Assembly (NCBI GenBank): GCA_963742105.1
Contig: CAVUKN010000004.1
Span: forward strand, 124,001-188,000
Length of the DNA stretch: 64,000 nucleotides
Reading direction: 5' to 3'
Source: Gp6-AA40 sp963742105
Lineage (GTDB): Bacteria; Acidobacteriota; Vicinamibacteria; Vicinamibacterales; UBA2999
In this document: positions 30,590 to 41,043 of the stretch, in pieces
Layout: each line of letters starts with the position of its first letter
How positions within the stretch are numbered: position 1 is the stretch's first letter
Notes under the pieces: generated by a model
Told to the model about the DNA's origin: nothing
Seen by the model: only the letters and a program-made list of their open reading frames with translations
The model's database searches: none
Program-made: the position numbers and the translations under genes

Positions 30590-31882
30590 ATGTCCGCCGT
30601 GACCCCGAACCGCTGGCGTATCCCGATTGGCGCCGTTCTCGTCCACATCTGCATCGGGTCCGTGTACGCGTGGAGCACGTTCAACCGGCCGATTCAGGAC
30701 CTGTTTCCGGGTCAGCCGTGGTGGTTCAGTCCGCCGTACACCACGTTTACGACCGCCCTTGCCCTGCTCGGGCTGAGTGCGGCGTTTGGTGGTCCATGGG
30801 TCGAGCGACGTGGACCGCGGGTGGCGGCGACGGCGGCCGCGCTGTTCTTTGGATGTGGTCTGCTGGTTGGGGGCGCCGGGCTCGCGCTCCGTCAACCGGT
30901 GCTGGTGTTCGTCGGGATGGGCATCATCGGCGGCATTGGCTGCGGCCTCGGCTACATCTCACCCGTCAGCACGCTGGTGAAGTGGTTCCCGGACCGCCGG
31001 GGCATGGCCACGGGAATGGCGATCATGGGTTTTGGCGGCGGGGCGTTCGTCGCCGGCAAGCTGAATCAGTACTTGATGGATCGTTTCGGTATCGCGAACA
31101 CCGTCATGAGCCTCGGGGTCGCATACCTCGCGGTGATGCTGATCGGATCGCGACTGCTGCAAACGCCGCCGCCCGGCTGGCGACCGGTCGGTTGGATGCC
31201 CCCGGCCCGCACGAACCCGATGATTACCGACCGCAGCGTGAGCCGGAATCAGGCCATCAGAACGCCGCAGTTCTTCCTCCTGTGGGGGATCCTGTTCATC
31301 AACGTCACGGCAGGCATCGGCATCCTCGCGCAGGCCTCGCCAATGACGCAGGACATGTTCGGTCGCACGGCGCAGGAGGCGGCCACCTTCGTGTCGCTGC
31401 TCAGCCTGTTCAACGCCGGCGGTCGTTTTCTCTGGGCATCGGGTTCGGACTACCTCGGCCGGCGCAACACCTACACCATCTTCTTCGTGCTGCAGTTGAT
31501 CCTGTTTCTCCTTGTCCCGGGAATGGCCGCGCGCGGTGAATGGCTGCTGTTCGAAGCCAGCCTGTTCACCGTCCTGACAATGTACGGGGGCGGGTTTGCG
31601 ACGATCCCGGCGTTCCTGGCCGACATCTTCGGTCCGGAGAACGTCGGCGCCATTCACGGCGCGGTGCTCACTGCCTGGAGCGCCGCCGCCATCGTCGGTC
31701 CGATGATCATCACCGAGATGTCGAACCGCGCGAAGGCCGCGCTGCCCCCCGGCGGTAACCGGGTTCATATCTACGACACGCCGCTGCAGGTCCTGGCCAT
31801 GATGCTCGCCGTGGGGTTTGTCCTGACCCTGCTCGTCCGCCCCTTGCGGCAGAAGGCCGCGACAGCCACGGTCACAAGTTAA
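30590..31882 (+). CDS. MFS transporter, oxalate/formate antiporter (OFA) type
   Basis: A 430-residue 12-helix carrier. The OFA signature region is clear: N-R-W-R-I-P-I-G-A-V-L-V-H-I-C-I-G-S-V-Y-A-W-S near residues 7-29, and the loop K-W-F-P-D-R-R-G-M-A-T-G near 134. The second half begins near 225 (Q-F-F-L-L-W-G-I-L-F-I-N). Beside genes that make and oxidise formate, export or exchange of formate or oxalate is plausible but not proven; OFA members carry various acids. Confidence 0.85.
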   Translation: MSAVTPNRWRIPIGAVLVHICIGSVYAWSTFNRPIQDLFPGQPWWFSPPYTTFTTALALLGLSAAFGGPWVERRGPRVAATAAALFFGCGLLVGGAGLALRQPVLVFVGMGIIGGIGCGLGYISPVSTLVKWFPDRRGMATGMAIMGFGGGAFVAGKLNQYLMDRFGIANTVMSLGVAYLAVMLIGSRLLQTPPPGWRPVGWMPPARTNPMITDRSVSRNQAIRTPQFFLLWGILFINVTAGIGILAQASPMTQDMFGRTAQEAATFVSLLSLFNAGGRFLWASGSDYLGRRNTYTIFFVLQLILFLLVPGMAARGEWLLFEASLFTVLTMYGGGFATIPAFLADIFGPENVGAIHGAVLTAWSAAAIVGPMIITEMSNRAKAALPPGGNRVHIYDTPLQVLAMMLAVGFVLTLLVRPLRQKAATATVTS

Positions 31883-31885
31883 GCC

Positions 31886-31968
31886 ACGACGAGCACGACG
31901 ACTTCACGACGCTTGACGTTCTCAGTGCCTCGTGCCTCGGTGCCTCGGTGTGTCGTGTCCTTGACGGT
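31886..31968. repeat. intergenic word-repeat stretch (cacgacgagcacgac / gtgcctcggtgcctcg)
   Basis: acgacgagcacgacgac followed by gtgcctcgtgcctcggtgcctcggtg, the typical two-sided structure of short repeated words. It fills the gap between the MFS and PepSY genes. Confidence 0.6.
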
Positions 31969-32015
31969 TTGGCTGGCGACACAACTTTGGATAAACTGCG
32001 CGCCGGACGTCGACA

Positions 32016-33632
32016 ATGAAGAAACTCAAAAAGATCCTGCTCCTGTCGCACCGCTACGTCGGGATTGCCATCAGCGCTCTGGTGGTGATGTGGTTTGCCA
32101 CCGGGATCACGATGATGTACGTCGGCGGCATGCCCAGACTCACGCCGGAGATGCGGCTCGAGCGGATGACGCCTGTCGACCTCTCCCGCGTGCGGTTGAC
32201 GCCCGCGCAGGCGGCCGCGGCGGCCGAGTTCGGAGCGCCGCCGACGCGCGCCACGCTACTCTCCATCCTGGGCCGTCCAGCCTATCGATTCGGCGGCAAC
32301 GGCGGCGGCACGATCATCTACGCCGACAACGGGGAAGTGGCTGACGAGTTCTCCGAGGCGCAGACCCGGGACATCGCAGCCCGCTTCATGCGCGTCGCCA
32401 TCGAAAGGGTGGAGTACCTCGGGACGATCGACGAACCCGACCAGTGGACCCTCGGCATGAGCCGCGCGCTCCCACTGCACAAGTTCGCGATCGACGACGA
32501 CCTCGGGTCAGAAGTGTACGTGTCGCCGGTGAACGGCGACGCTGCGATGCTGACGACGACGAAGACGCGAACCTACGCGTGGATCAGCACCATTCCGCAC
32601 TTCCTGTATTTCACCGCCCTTCGCAACAACCAGCCGGTGTGGTATCGCCTCCTGGTCTGGACGTCGGCGCTGGCGGCGGCGCTGGCGGTCGTCGGACTGG
32701 TGCTCGGCATCATGTTCTATCGTCGCGGGCGCACGACCTGGTCGGCGGCAATTCCCTACGCCGGCTGGATGCGCTGGCATTACGTCACCGGGATCGTCTT
32801 CGGAGTGTTCTCCGTAACCTGGGCGTTCAGCGGCCTCGTCTCGATGGAGCCGTGGGCGTGGACGAATCAGCGCGGCATCGAGCTACGGCCCGGTGCCCTC
32901 ACCGGCGGGCGATTGGATCTTGCGGCGTTCAAGCCAATGGACACCGCCGCGTGGAACCGCCTGCTCGCTGGCGCTGCGCTGAAGGAAGTCGACCTCGTGC
33001 GCATGCACGGCGAGCACTACTACGTCGTCCGTCGCACATTCGAGGAGGGACGCGACCTTGGCAAGCGCGAGCGGATTCACCAGCCGTACCAGGTTGGCGG
33101 CCGCGTGGATCCCGACCGGCTCATTGTCTCGGCGGCGACACTCGAGCCGCGCACCGCTCCCTTCAGCACGAACGCGATCGTCGAGCGGGTCCGCAACGCC
33201 GTGACGACCGCGCCGATCGCCGCGGCCGAGCTCCTGACGGACTACGACTCGTACTATTACTCCCGCCGTGCCCAGACGCCGCTCCCGGTCGTTCGCATCA
33301 AGTTCGAGGACAAGGCGCAGACCTGGCTGTACATCGATCCCGAGCTCAATCAGCAACTCGCGTCGATCCCCAGGTATGCGCGATTGGAGCGCTGGCTGTA
33401 CAACGGCCTGCACAGCTTCGACTTCGGTTATCTCTACCAGCGGCCGCTGTGGGACATCCTCATGCTGGTCCTACTGGTTGGCGGGCTCATATCGAGCACC
33501 CTCGGACTGTATCTGGGCATGAAGAGGGTTCTTGGGTTCTCAGGTGGGATGGTGCGTGGGTTCAGGTTGGGAACCTTGGAACCTCGGAATCTTAGAACCT
33601 TGAATCCTCGATCCTTCGTGCGTCGTTCCTAG
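32016..33632 (+). CDS. PepSY-associated transmembrane protein
   Basis: A 538-residue inner-membrane protein. Helix 1 lies near residues 8-34 (L-S-H-R-Y-V-G-I-A-I-S-A-L-V-V-M-W-F-A-T-G start), helix 2 near 213-235, helix 3 near 250-272 (W-H-Y-V-T-G-I-V-F-G-V-F), and helix 4 near 480-500. The large extracytoplasmic loops resemble PepSY domains. The R-Y-V-G and W-H-Y histidines match haem- or iron-linked PepSY proteins. The last 25 residues are encoded by gaacctt-type word repeats and are unlikely to matter. Possible partner of the downstream TonB-type receptor. Confidence 0.8.
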   Translation: MKKLKKILLLSHRYVGIAISALVVMWFATGITMMYVGGMPRLTPEMRLERMTPVDLSRVRLTPAQAAAAAEFGAPPTRATLLSILGRPAYRFGGNGGGTIIYADNGEVADEFSEAQTRDIAARFMRVAIERVEYLGTIDEPDQWTLGMSRALPLHKFAIDDDLGSEVYVSPVNGDAAMLTTTKTRTYAWISTIPHFLYFTALRNNQPVWYRLLVWTSALAAALAVVGLVLGIMFYRRGRTTWSAAIPYAGWMRWHYVTGIVFGVFSVTWAFSGLVSMEPWAWTNQRGIELRPGALTGGRLDLAAFKPMDTAAWNRLLAGAALKEVDLVRMHGEHYYVVRRTFEEGRDLGKRERIHQPYQVGGRVDPDRLIVSAATLEPRTAPFSTNAIVERVRNAVTTAPIAAAELLTDYDSYYYSRRAQTPLPVVRIKFEDKAQTWLYIDPELNQQLASIPRYARLERWLYNGLHSFDFGYLYQRPLWDILMLVLLVGGLISSTLGLYLGMKRVLGFSGGMVRGFRLGTLEPRNLRTLNPRSFVRRS

Positions 33633-33640
33633 TCCCGTTC

Positions 33641-33919
33641 GTGGACATCCGTCAGCTCCAGTACCTCGTTGCGCTGGCGCGCGAAAAGCACTTCACGCGC
33701 GCGGCGCAGGCGTGTCACGTCACGCAACCGACGTTGTCCGGCCGCATTCGCCAGCTCGAACAGGAACTCGGCGTACCGATTGTCGAACGGGGACAGCGCT
33801 TCCATGGGCTGACGCCGGAAGGCGAGCGCGTGCTCGAATGGGCGTCATCGACCGCGCCTTCCGCGCGGATCACTGAGCCGCCCGCCGTCTCTCGCCGCTC
33901 CGCCGTCGGGCCGACATGA
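33641..33919 (+). pseudogene. truncated LysR-type regulator (DNA-binding domain only)
   Basis: Starts with GTG at 33641 and encodes a perfect LysR helix-turn-helix: M-D-I-R-Q-L-Q-Y-L-V-A-L-A-R-E-K-H-F-T-R, then T-Q-P-T-L-S-G-R-I-R-Q-L-E-Q-E-L-G and G-E-R-V-L-E-W-A. Homology stops at about residue 68; the rest reads into a dispersed palindrome region and ends at 33919. No effector domain is found in any frame downstream, so this is a remnant unless the short form is used as a DNA-binding peptide. Confidence 0.75.
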
Positions 33920-34094
33920 AACACAGGCCGCGGACCTGACAACGTCCGCGCCACAGTCACAGACAAGCTACCGCTGCTGGCCACCAGCCACCGGTCACCG
34001 GCCACTACCGCCACCGGCTACCGGCCGGCATAAGTCGATTCAAGTCGATTTGAATATCGACTCGGGACACTTGTACATTTACTCCACTGGCGGC
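33920..34094. repeat. repeat-filled gap: dispersed palindrome plus word repeat
   Basis: Contains the palindrome GCGGACCTGACAACGTCCGC (33930-33949) and then agctaccgc, ccagccaccgg, ccaccggctaccgg words (33966-34031), followed by two copies of aagtcgattt/caagtcgatt. The last part may hold the promoter of the receptor gene, but no clear box is seen. Confidence 0.65.
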
Positions 34095-37000
34095 ATGCGA
34101 CGGTTCCTGTTTACGATCGTGGGCACGGCTCTGCTCTGTCTTCCCTCTACCGCCGACGGTCAGGTGGGGGGTGGCCAAATCACCGGGATCGTCACCGACA
34201 GCGCCGGCGCTGCCGTGCCCGGTGTGACCGTCACAGCGATTCAACTCGCCACCGGGGCGACCCGCAGCGTCGTCTCGTCTGAGGCGGGCGTCTACACCCT
34301 CCCCGGTCTCGTGCCGGCAGACTACGGTCTCGACGTCGACCTGCCGGGTTTCAAGCCGGTTCGCCGCCGCGGCGTCCGCGTCCAGACGGGCGCGACGGTC
34401 CGGCTCGACTTCGTGCTTGATGTCGGCCGGGTGAATGAAGCCATCACCGTGACCGCCGATGCCCCGTCGCTGCGCGCGACCGCCAGTCTCGGTCACGTGG
34501 TCTCGCAGGAGAACGTGCAGGCGCTGCCATTGAACGGCCGCAGCTTCATCACCCTCGCGGGACTGGCACCGGCGGTGGCTCTGCCGCCCGGTTCGCAACT
34601 GCCGCGCATCAACGGCGGACGGCCGCGCACCAACGAGTACCTGTTCGACGGCATCTCGGTCCTGCAGCCGGAGCCCGGACAGGTGGCGTATTTCCCGGTT
34701 GTCGACACGATTCAGGAATTCAGGATCGAGACGAACAGTCCGCCTGCCGAATTTGGCCGCTTCAACGGCGGCGTGGTCAACCTGACGACGCGCAGCGGCG
34801 GCAATCGCGTGCACGGGACCGCGTTCGAGTTCCTGCGGAACGAGGCGCTCAACGCACGCAACTACTTCGCGCCGTCGCCGGCGCCAAAACCGGAGTTCCG
34901 GCGCAATCAGTTTGGTGGCGTGGCCGGCGGCCCGGTCTGGCGCGATCGGACGTTCTTCTTCGCGGACTACCAGGCGCAGCGCCAGCGGATCGGTCGCACC
35001 GTCATCTCGACGGTGCCGACGCTGCTCCAGCGCCAGGGCATCTTCACCGAGCCCATCAGCGGCCAGGTGCCGCAGATATTTGATCCCGCCACGACCGTTT
35101 CGAACGGCAGCGGATTCATGAGGACGCCGTTCACCGGCGGCGTCATTCCCGCCGATCGCATCGACCCGATCGCGCTCGCCCTGCTGCAACGATATCCGTT
35201 GCCGACCGGCGTCGGAACGCGCGAACAACTTCCGGCGCACCGCGCCCGAGAGGGTCGATCAGGATCAATGGAGCGCGCGGATCGATCACCGGCTTGGCGC
35301 GCGTGATCAGGTGTTCGCGCGCCTGGCGTCATTCCAGGAAGCGTTCCTGCCGGTCACGCCATTGCCCGACGGCAGCGGCACGACAAGCGGTACGCTGGGT
35401 CCGCAGGACACCGCGACATGGTCGTTCGCATCCAACTATCAGCGCACGTTCTCCAATACGCTTCTGAACGAGGTGCGCGTCGGCGATACGCGGCGTCACG
35501 TCGACCGCAACGCGGCGCCCCTCTCCGGTCCGGATCTCCCGGCGATCACTATTCCTGGGCTTCCCTCGTCCGCGCTGCCGAACATCCTGCCGACGTTCAC
35601 GATTGCCGGCGGCTACCAGCAGCTGGGATCTCCGGCGAACACCGCGACCGATTTCAGCACCAGCGTCACCGAAGTCGCCGATTCGCTCACGTGGGTCACG
35701 GGAAGGCACACTGTCAAGGTCGGCTTCGACTGGCGGTGGGAACGACTCGACGTGGTGCAGCCGCCCTCCCCGTCTGGCATGTTCACGTTCAATCAGCTGG
35801 GGAGCGACCAGCCAGGTGTGACGAATACCGGCATGCCGTTCGCCAGCTTCCTGCTCGGGCAGGTACAGACGTTTTCGATCGACGTGCAGCGAAACCAGAT
35901 CCAGGAGCGGGCCCGTTTCCAGGAGTACTTCATCCAGGACGAGTGGAAGGCGAATGACCGTCTCACCATTACTCCCGGCCTCCGCTACACCCTGAACTTC
36001 CCCTCGACCGAGATCAACGGGCAGACCGCTGTGTTCAACCTGCAGCAACAGGTCCTCGAGTATCCGGGCGACGGGCCGGTGCGGCCGTTGAAGAAGGACA
36101 ACTTCGGTCCGCGCCTCGGTGTCGCCTACCGGCTCACCGATCGCATGCTGGTCAGTACCGGCTACGGCCTGGTGTGGATCGAGATGGCGGGCATCACCAC
36201 GCCGTTCACCACGCCGTCGTTCCCATTCCTGCAGACCGTGTCGCAACGCGCGCTCGATTCGATCAACCCGGCGTTCGTCTTGAGGAATGGGCCGACGGTG
36301 GTCGCCGCTCGAACAGACGCCGCAGGCCGGCCTCGGGCAGGGCGTCTTTTCCGTCGACTCGACGCTCGGCTCCGGCTACGTCCAGCAGTGGAACGCGTCG
36401 CTGCAACGTGAGCTGACGGCGAACACCTCGATCGAGATCGCTTACGTTGGTTCGAAGATCACGCACGTCGGCGTTCCCGACACGAACCTGAATCAGCTGT
36501 CGGTCGAGCAGCTGGCGATGGGCAATGCGTTGCTCGGCCGCGTGGCGAATCCGTACTTCGGCATCATTCCCCGCTCGTCGTCGCTCGGCGATCCGATGAT
36601 CACGATCGCGCAGCTCCTCAAGCCGTATCCGCAGTACACGACCGTCAGCCTGTATCGCAACAACGTGGGCAATACGTATTACCGCGGCGTGACGGCGAAC
36701 TGGAGCAGCGGTTTACGCGCGGCCTGACCTATTCCGTCAGCTACACGCGTTCACGACTGCTGGACGATGCGTCGTCAGTGTTCGACGCGTCGGTACTGAC
36801 CGGTCCGGTGGCCAATGTGCCGGTGGCCGACAGTTTCAACCGTCACCTCGAACGCGACTACTCGACCGGAGACATTCCGCACGTGTTCGTCGCGTCAACG
36901 GTCTGGGAAGTGCCCGTAGGCCGCGGTCGTGCGCACCAGGTGCCGAGGCATTGCTCGGCGCGCTGGCGAACGACTGGGCGCTCTCGGGCATCGTGACGCT

Positions 37001-37411
37001 GCAGTCCGGTGTGCCGGTGCCGGTGACGCAGCATGACGAACTTCAATGCGTTCGCGGGGTTCGGCACCAGCGTCCGAATCTGGTGGGCGACCCGGAACTG
37101 CCGCCCGACCAGCGGACCCCCACACACTGGTTCAACACGGCGGCATTCGAGATTGCGCCGCAGTTCACGCTGGGCTCCGCTTCGCGCAATCCGGTCCGTG
37201 GCCCGTCGTACCGCAATGTCGACTTGGCGGTGAGCCGGCGTGTGCCGGCTGGGCCCGGCTGTCCGTTGACGTGCGGGCCGAAATATTCAACCTGCTCAAC
37301 ACGCCGCCATTCGGCCACCCCGAACGCGGTGGCCGGTGCCGCCAACTTCGGAACGATCACGACGGCCGGCGATCCCCGCGTGGTGCAGCTGGCGGTGAAG
37401 GTGTCTTCTAG
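34095..37411 (+). pseudogene. TonB-dependent receptor-like protein with carboxypeptidase-regulatory N-domain, several frameshifts
   Basis: One outer-membrane receptor-like gene split over at least six frames. The ATG at 34095 gives a signal peptide, then a CarboxypepD_reg domain (G-I-V-T-D-S-A-G-A-A-V-P-G-V-T-V) and a plug-like region (L-P-L-N-G-R-S-F near residue 150). Breaks are visible near 35222 (extra g), about 36300, 36716, 36930, 37030 and 37255, and the last strand ends in G-D-P-R-V-V-Q-L-A-V-K-V followed by ttctag at 37406-37411, where one missing t would restore the usual F-F end. The sequence stays highly family-like between breaks, which favours assembly indels or very recent decay. 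Confidence 0.75.
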
Positions 37412-37499
37412 GAGGCTGGAGAGGCGCGCGGAGGTCGGGTCCGGAGCGCCGTTCATTCGTCGTTGTCTCGCGTCGCTCCTCCTGGACTAGATCCGAGAT

Positions 37500-38317
37500 A
37501 TGACCCGTCGCGTGCTCCTGATCGCACTGCTCGTCATGTCGGCGCCGTTGCTCGTCGACGTGCAGTCGCGCCCCTCGATCATCCTGGCGACGACGACCAG
37601 TACGCAGGACAGCGGGCTGCTCGACGTGCTCGTGCCGCGGTTCGAGAAGGAGAGCGGCATCGATGTGAAGGTCATCGCGGTCGGCACCGGCGCGGCGTTG
37701 CGAATGGGAGCGACTGGCGACGCGGATGCCGCTGCTGGTCCACGCGCCGGATGCGGAGCAGGAATACGTCCGCTCCGGCGACCTGGTCGACGGCCGCCAG
37801 GTGATGCACAACGATTTCGTCCTCGTCGGTCCGGCTGACGATCCGGCGCGCGTGAAGGGGACATCGTCGATTGCCGAGGCGATGCGCGCGATCGCGTCGC
37901 GCGGGCGTGTTCGTCTCGCGCGGTGACGATTCCGGCACGCACAAGGCCGAACTGTCGCTCTGGCAGGCGGCCAGGATCGATCCGAAGTCCGTCGCCCGGC
38001 GCGAGGAGACCGGGCAGGGCATGGGCGCCACACTCAACGTCGCCGACCAGAAGCGGGCCTACACGCTCGCCGATCGCGGCACCTACCTGTCGCTGCGGCG
38101 TCGGCTGTCTCTGGTGATCCTGTCGGAGGGAGATCCCAGCCTGCGCAACGTGTATCACGTCTACGCCGTGAATCCCGCGCGCCATCCGCGGGCGAGACGC
38201 ACCGAGGCCCGGCGATTCATCGACTTCCTCGTCTCGCCGCCCATCCAGCAGGCGATTGCGGACTTCAGACGCCAGGAATACGGTCAATCGCTGTTCTTTC
38301 CCGACGTGTCGAGGTGA
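37500..38317 (+). CDS. tupA: tungstate/molybdate-type ABC substrate-binding protein (TupA), two frameshifts
   Basis: Exported binding protein. A signal peptide (M-T-R-R-V-L-L-I-A-L-L-V-M) is followed by L-A-T-T-T-S-T-Q-D-S-G-L-L-D, the oxyanion-binding signature of TupA. Then come V-G-T-G-A-A-L-R-M-G and, after a shift near 37723, L-L-V-H-A-P-D-A-E-Q-E-Y. The mature protein continues H-N-D-F-V-L-V-G-P, and after a second shift near 37907 F-V-S-R-G-D-D-S-G-T-H-K-A-E. The C-terminal half, including the Y-H-V-Y-A-V-N-P segment, reads to 38317. Permease and ATPase genes are at 44.9-46.5 kb. Nearby formate dehydrogenase and AOR genes would use the metal. Confidence 0.8.
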
Positions 38318-38457
38318 GCGGTACGAGTGGCGCGCCGTCTCAGACGGCGCCGGTCCGAAATCCAAGAAATCACATGGTTGGCCAACTTCGGGCTTGGGCC
38401 GGCCGCGCTTCAAGGGGTATATTCCGCGCCACGTAATTGTCTGGAGGAATAATCCTG

Positions 38458-39573
38458 ATGAGGCGATTCATCGTCGCCGTAACCGCGTGCGGGTTCGCCG
38501 TTTGTAGTGCACTCCTGTCGGCGCAGCACACACCCGGGGCGAAGTTCGATCTGAAGAAACCGTTGACGCTCACCGGCACGGTCACGCAAATCGACTGGGC
38601 CAATCCGTACGTCCACATCCTGATGAAGGTCCCGGGACAGCCGGCCCCGGCGCTGTGGGCAGTCGAAGTCGAAGGACCGATCACGCTGACCGACAACGGC
38701 TGGACACAGGACTCGTTGCCGCTTGGCGAAACCATCCGCGTCGAAGGATTCGCGGCGCGCAATGGCAGCAACCAGATCTCCGGCAACAAGGTGACGCTGA
38801 CCAGCAGCAACAAGCCGGTGTATGTCGGCGTCAACGGCACGCCGAAGGCGAAGCCGACCGCGACCGGGCCGACGCCGCGCTGGCCGGACGGCACGCCGCG
38901 CCTCGGTCCGCCGCCGGGCCAGACCGGGTACTGGGGGTTGCCGACCAGGCACGGCTTGTCCGAGGACGGTCAGAACGTGCAGATGGACGACTACGGCCTG
39001 CTGAAGAACATCGCCGACGCGTCGAAGGTGGCACCGTTCCAGCCGTGGGCGCTCGCGCTCTACCGGACGCGGCAGGCGGACTCGCTCTCGCACGATCCGA
39101 TGTTCCAGTCGTGCAAGCCGCCGGGCGGTCCGCGCCAGTTCGAGCAGCTCGTGTCGGGCCTGCAGTTCGTCGAGCAGCCTGACTTCAAGCGCGTCTTCGT
39201 GATGCTCGGCATGGGCAATCGCAACCGCCGCATCATCTACACGGATGGCCGCAAGCAGGTCGGCCAGGTCGGTGGCAACGACGACAACCCGCTCTTCTAC
39301 GGCCAGGCCGTGGCGCATTGGGAAGGCGACACGTGGGTCGTTGACACGAAGCTGTTCAACGAGGAGTTCTGGTTCGACAACGGCGGCCTGCCGCATACCG
39401 AGCAGCTGCACCTGGTCGAGCGCTTCACCCGGCCGAATCTCGGCACGCTGCATTACGAAGCCACCATCGACGATCCCGGCGCCTACACGCGGCCGTGGAA
39501 GAGCAGCTGGGATCTGAAATGGGTGGCCGGCGAGGAGACCCCGTATTTCCTGTGTCAGGACGATCGGCCTTGA
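38458..39573 (+). CDS. secreted protein with DUF6152-like N-terminal and repeated HWxGDTLVV-type C-terminal domain
   Basis: A 371-residue exported protein. Signal peptide to about residue 22 (A-L-L-S-A-Q-H). Residues 30-120 (L-T-G-T-V-T-Q-I-D-W-A-N-P-Y-V-H-I) look like DUF6152. From about 150 there is a second domain with C-K-P-P-G-G-P-R-Q-F, A-H-W-E-G-D-T-W-V-V-D-T, F-N-E-E-F-W-F-D and I-D-D-P-G-A-Y-T-R-P-W. This domain is shared with the next gene. The ATG at 38458 has GGAGG 12 bases upstream. Function unknown; such families are abundant in Acidobacteriota. Confidence 0.8.
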   Translation: MRRFIVAVTACGFAVCSALLSAQHTPGAKFDLKKPLTLTGTVTQIDWANPYVHILMKVPGQPAPALWAVEVEGPITLTDNGWTQDSLPLGETIRVEGFAARNGSNQISGNKVTLTSSNKPVYVGVNGTPKAKPTATGPTPRWPDGTPRLGPPPGQTGYWGLPTRHGLSEDGQNVQMDDYGLLKNIADASKVAPFQPWALALYRTRQADSLSHDPMFQSCKPPGGPRQFEQLVSGLQFVEQPDFKRVFVMLGMGNRNRRIIYTDGRKQVGQVGGNDDNPLFYGQAVAHWEGDTWVVDTKLFNEEFWFDNGGLPHTEQLHLVERFTRPNLGTLHYEATIDDPGAYTRPWKSSWDLKWVAGEETPYFLCQDDRP

Positions 39574-39586
39574 AAGGACTCATGCG

Positions 39587-40494
39587 ATGAAACGATCGTC
39601 GATGCAGCAGACACTCTCGGTCGGCGTCGGCTGGCGCTCGCGATCGCGATGGCGACGGTGGACATTGCCGGCCAGCAGCCCGCCGCGCAGGGACAGGGTC
39701 AGGCCCCAGCCGCGCAGGGACAAGGACAAGGTCAGGGTCGGCCGCCGCCGGCGGTGGTCAGTGGGCGCGGCGGTCGCGGCGCACAGCAAGGCCCTCCGGC
39801 CGCGCCGACTCCGCGCTGGCCGGACGGCAAGCCGATCCTCGGATCGGTTCCCGGCAAGCCGGTGGACGGCTGGGGCGCCGGCGTCACGACGCTGCCGCAG
39901 GGGATGCTCGATCAGGTGCCGTTCCAGCCGTGGGCGCGCGCCGCCTACGACATCCGGCAGATCGATCAGTTCGAGCCGCACACCCGCTGCAAGGCGTCCG
40001 GCGTATCGCGCCAGTTCTCGACGCCGTACGGCACCGAGTTCGTCGAGGTGCCGGACCTGCAGCGGATGTACATCATCGACAACGGCGGACCGAACTCGTT
40101 CCGGATCATCTACCTCGATGGCCGGCAGTTCCCCGACAAGATCGAGCCGACCAACTACGGCTATTCGATTGGCCACTGGGACGGTGACACGCTCGTCGTC
40201 GAAACGCGCGGACTGAACGAGAAGTTCTGGCTGGACACGCGCGGGACCCCGCATACCCAGCAGCTCAAGTTCACCGAGCGCTTCACGCGCCTGAACATGG
40301 AGACGATGGAGTACCAGGCGACGATCGACGATCCCGGCGCCTACACGCGGCCGTGGACGACGACGAAGTTCCAGCTGCGGCGCCGGGCCGGCGAAGAGCC
40401 GTTCGAATACATCTGCCAGCAGTACAACCAGGGACCGGAGCTGATGCTCGGCACCCAGGAATCGATCGACAACTCGAAGTTCTACGTGCCGTAG
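39587..40494 (+). CDS. secreted paralogue of the preceding protein, frameshift in signal peptide
   Basis: ATG at 39587 starts M-K-R-S-S-M-Q-Q-T-L-S-V-G-V-G. A missing base near 39630 puts the rest of the signal peptide (L-A-L-A-I-A-M-A-T-V) in another frame, which then stays open to 40494. The mature protein has a Gln/Gly-rich linker, P-R-W-P-D-G-K-P, C-K-A-S-G-V-S-R-Q-F, G-H-W-D-G-D-T-L-V-V-E-T, N-E-K-F-W-L-D and I-D-D-P-G-A-Y-T-R-P-W, homologous to 38458-39573. A caller restricted to one frame would start it at 39649. Function unknown. Confidence 0.75.
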
Positions 40495-40504
40495 GGGAGT
40501 GGTG

Positions 40505-40941
40505 ATGCTGAAACGACTCACAACCGCCGTCTGTGCCTCGTGGCTGCGGTCGCGGCATTCGTCGCGACCGCGCGGGCGCAGGAAGGCTACCCGATGACCG
40601 GCACGTGGTACGGCGACTACGGCACCGGCGCGCAGAAGAAGGACGTGACGTTCGTGATGAAGTGGGACGGCAGCAAGGCCAGCGGGATCATGAACCCGGG
40701 CCCGGGCTCGCAGCCGATCACCTCGGTCACGATGGACATCATCCCCGGCAAGGCGGGTGGACGATCGCTGAACAATCCCGACGCCGAAGCGGCCATTCCG
40801 CCGGTCTTCAACGTGAAGATCGTCATCGGCGACCTGACGCTCGAAGGCAAGATGTTGAACCCCGTGGGTGGGAATCGATCGATCGTCGGCACTTACACGA
40901 AGGGTGCCGAAAAGGGGCCGTTTACGATTAAACATCTGTGA
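40505..40941 (+). CDS. small secreted protein, frameshift in signal peptide
   Basis: An ATG at 40505 begins M-L-K-R-L-T-T-A-V-C-A-S. After an apparent indel near 40540 the frame V-A-A-V-A-A-F-V-A-T-A-R-A-Q completes a signal peptide. The mature part, about 115 residues, reads G-T-W-Y-G-D-Y-G-T-G, V-M-K-W-D-G-S-K-A-S-G and L-E-G-K-M-L-N-P, a small beta-rich pattern. It follows the two paralogous secreted proteins on the same strand at 10-base spacing and may share their transcript. No family recognised. Confidence 0.65.
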
Positions 40942-40946
40942 AGCAT

Positions 40947-41041
40947 GAATTGACGATTGACCAATTTGAATATCGAAAAATTGATTGGCCAATTCGCCAA
41001 CCCAGAATCTTTCAATGTTGAAATTGGTCAATCGTCAATCC
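40947..41041. repeat. palindromic element (attgacgattgacca / tggtcaatcgtcaat)
   Basis: ATTGACGATTGACCAATTT (40949-40967) pairs with AAATTGGTCAATCGTCAAT (41021-41039), perfect over 19 bases, with further symmetry inward (gaatatcgaaaaattgatt / aatctttcaatgttg). It is a convergent gap, so it may act as a bidirectional terminator. A related element is at 59494-59588. Confidence 0.8.
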
Positions 41042-41043
41042 CA

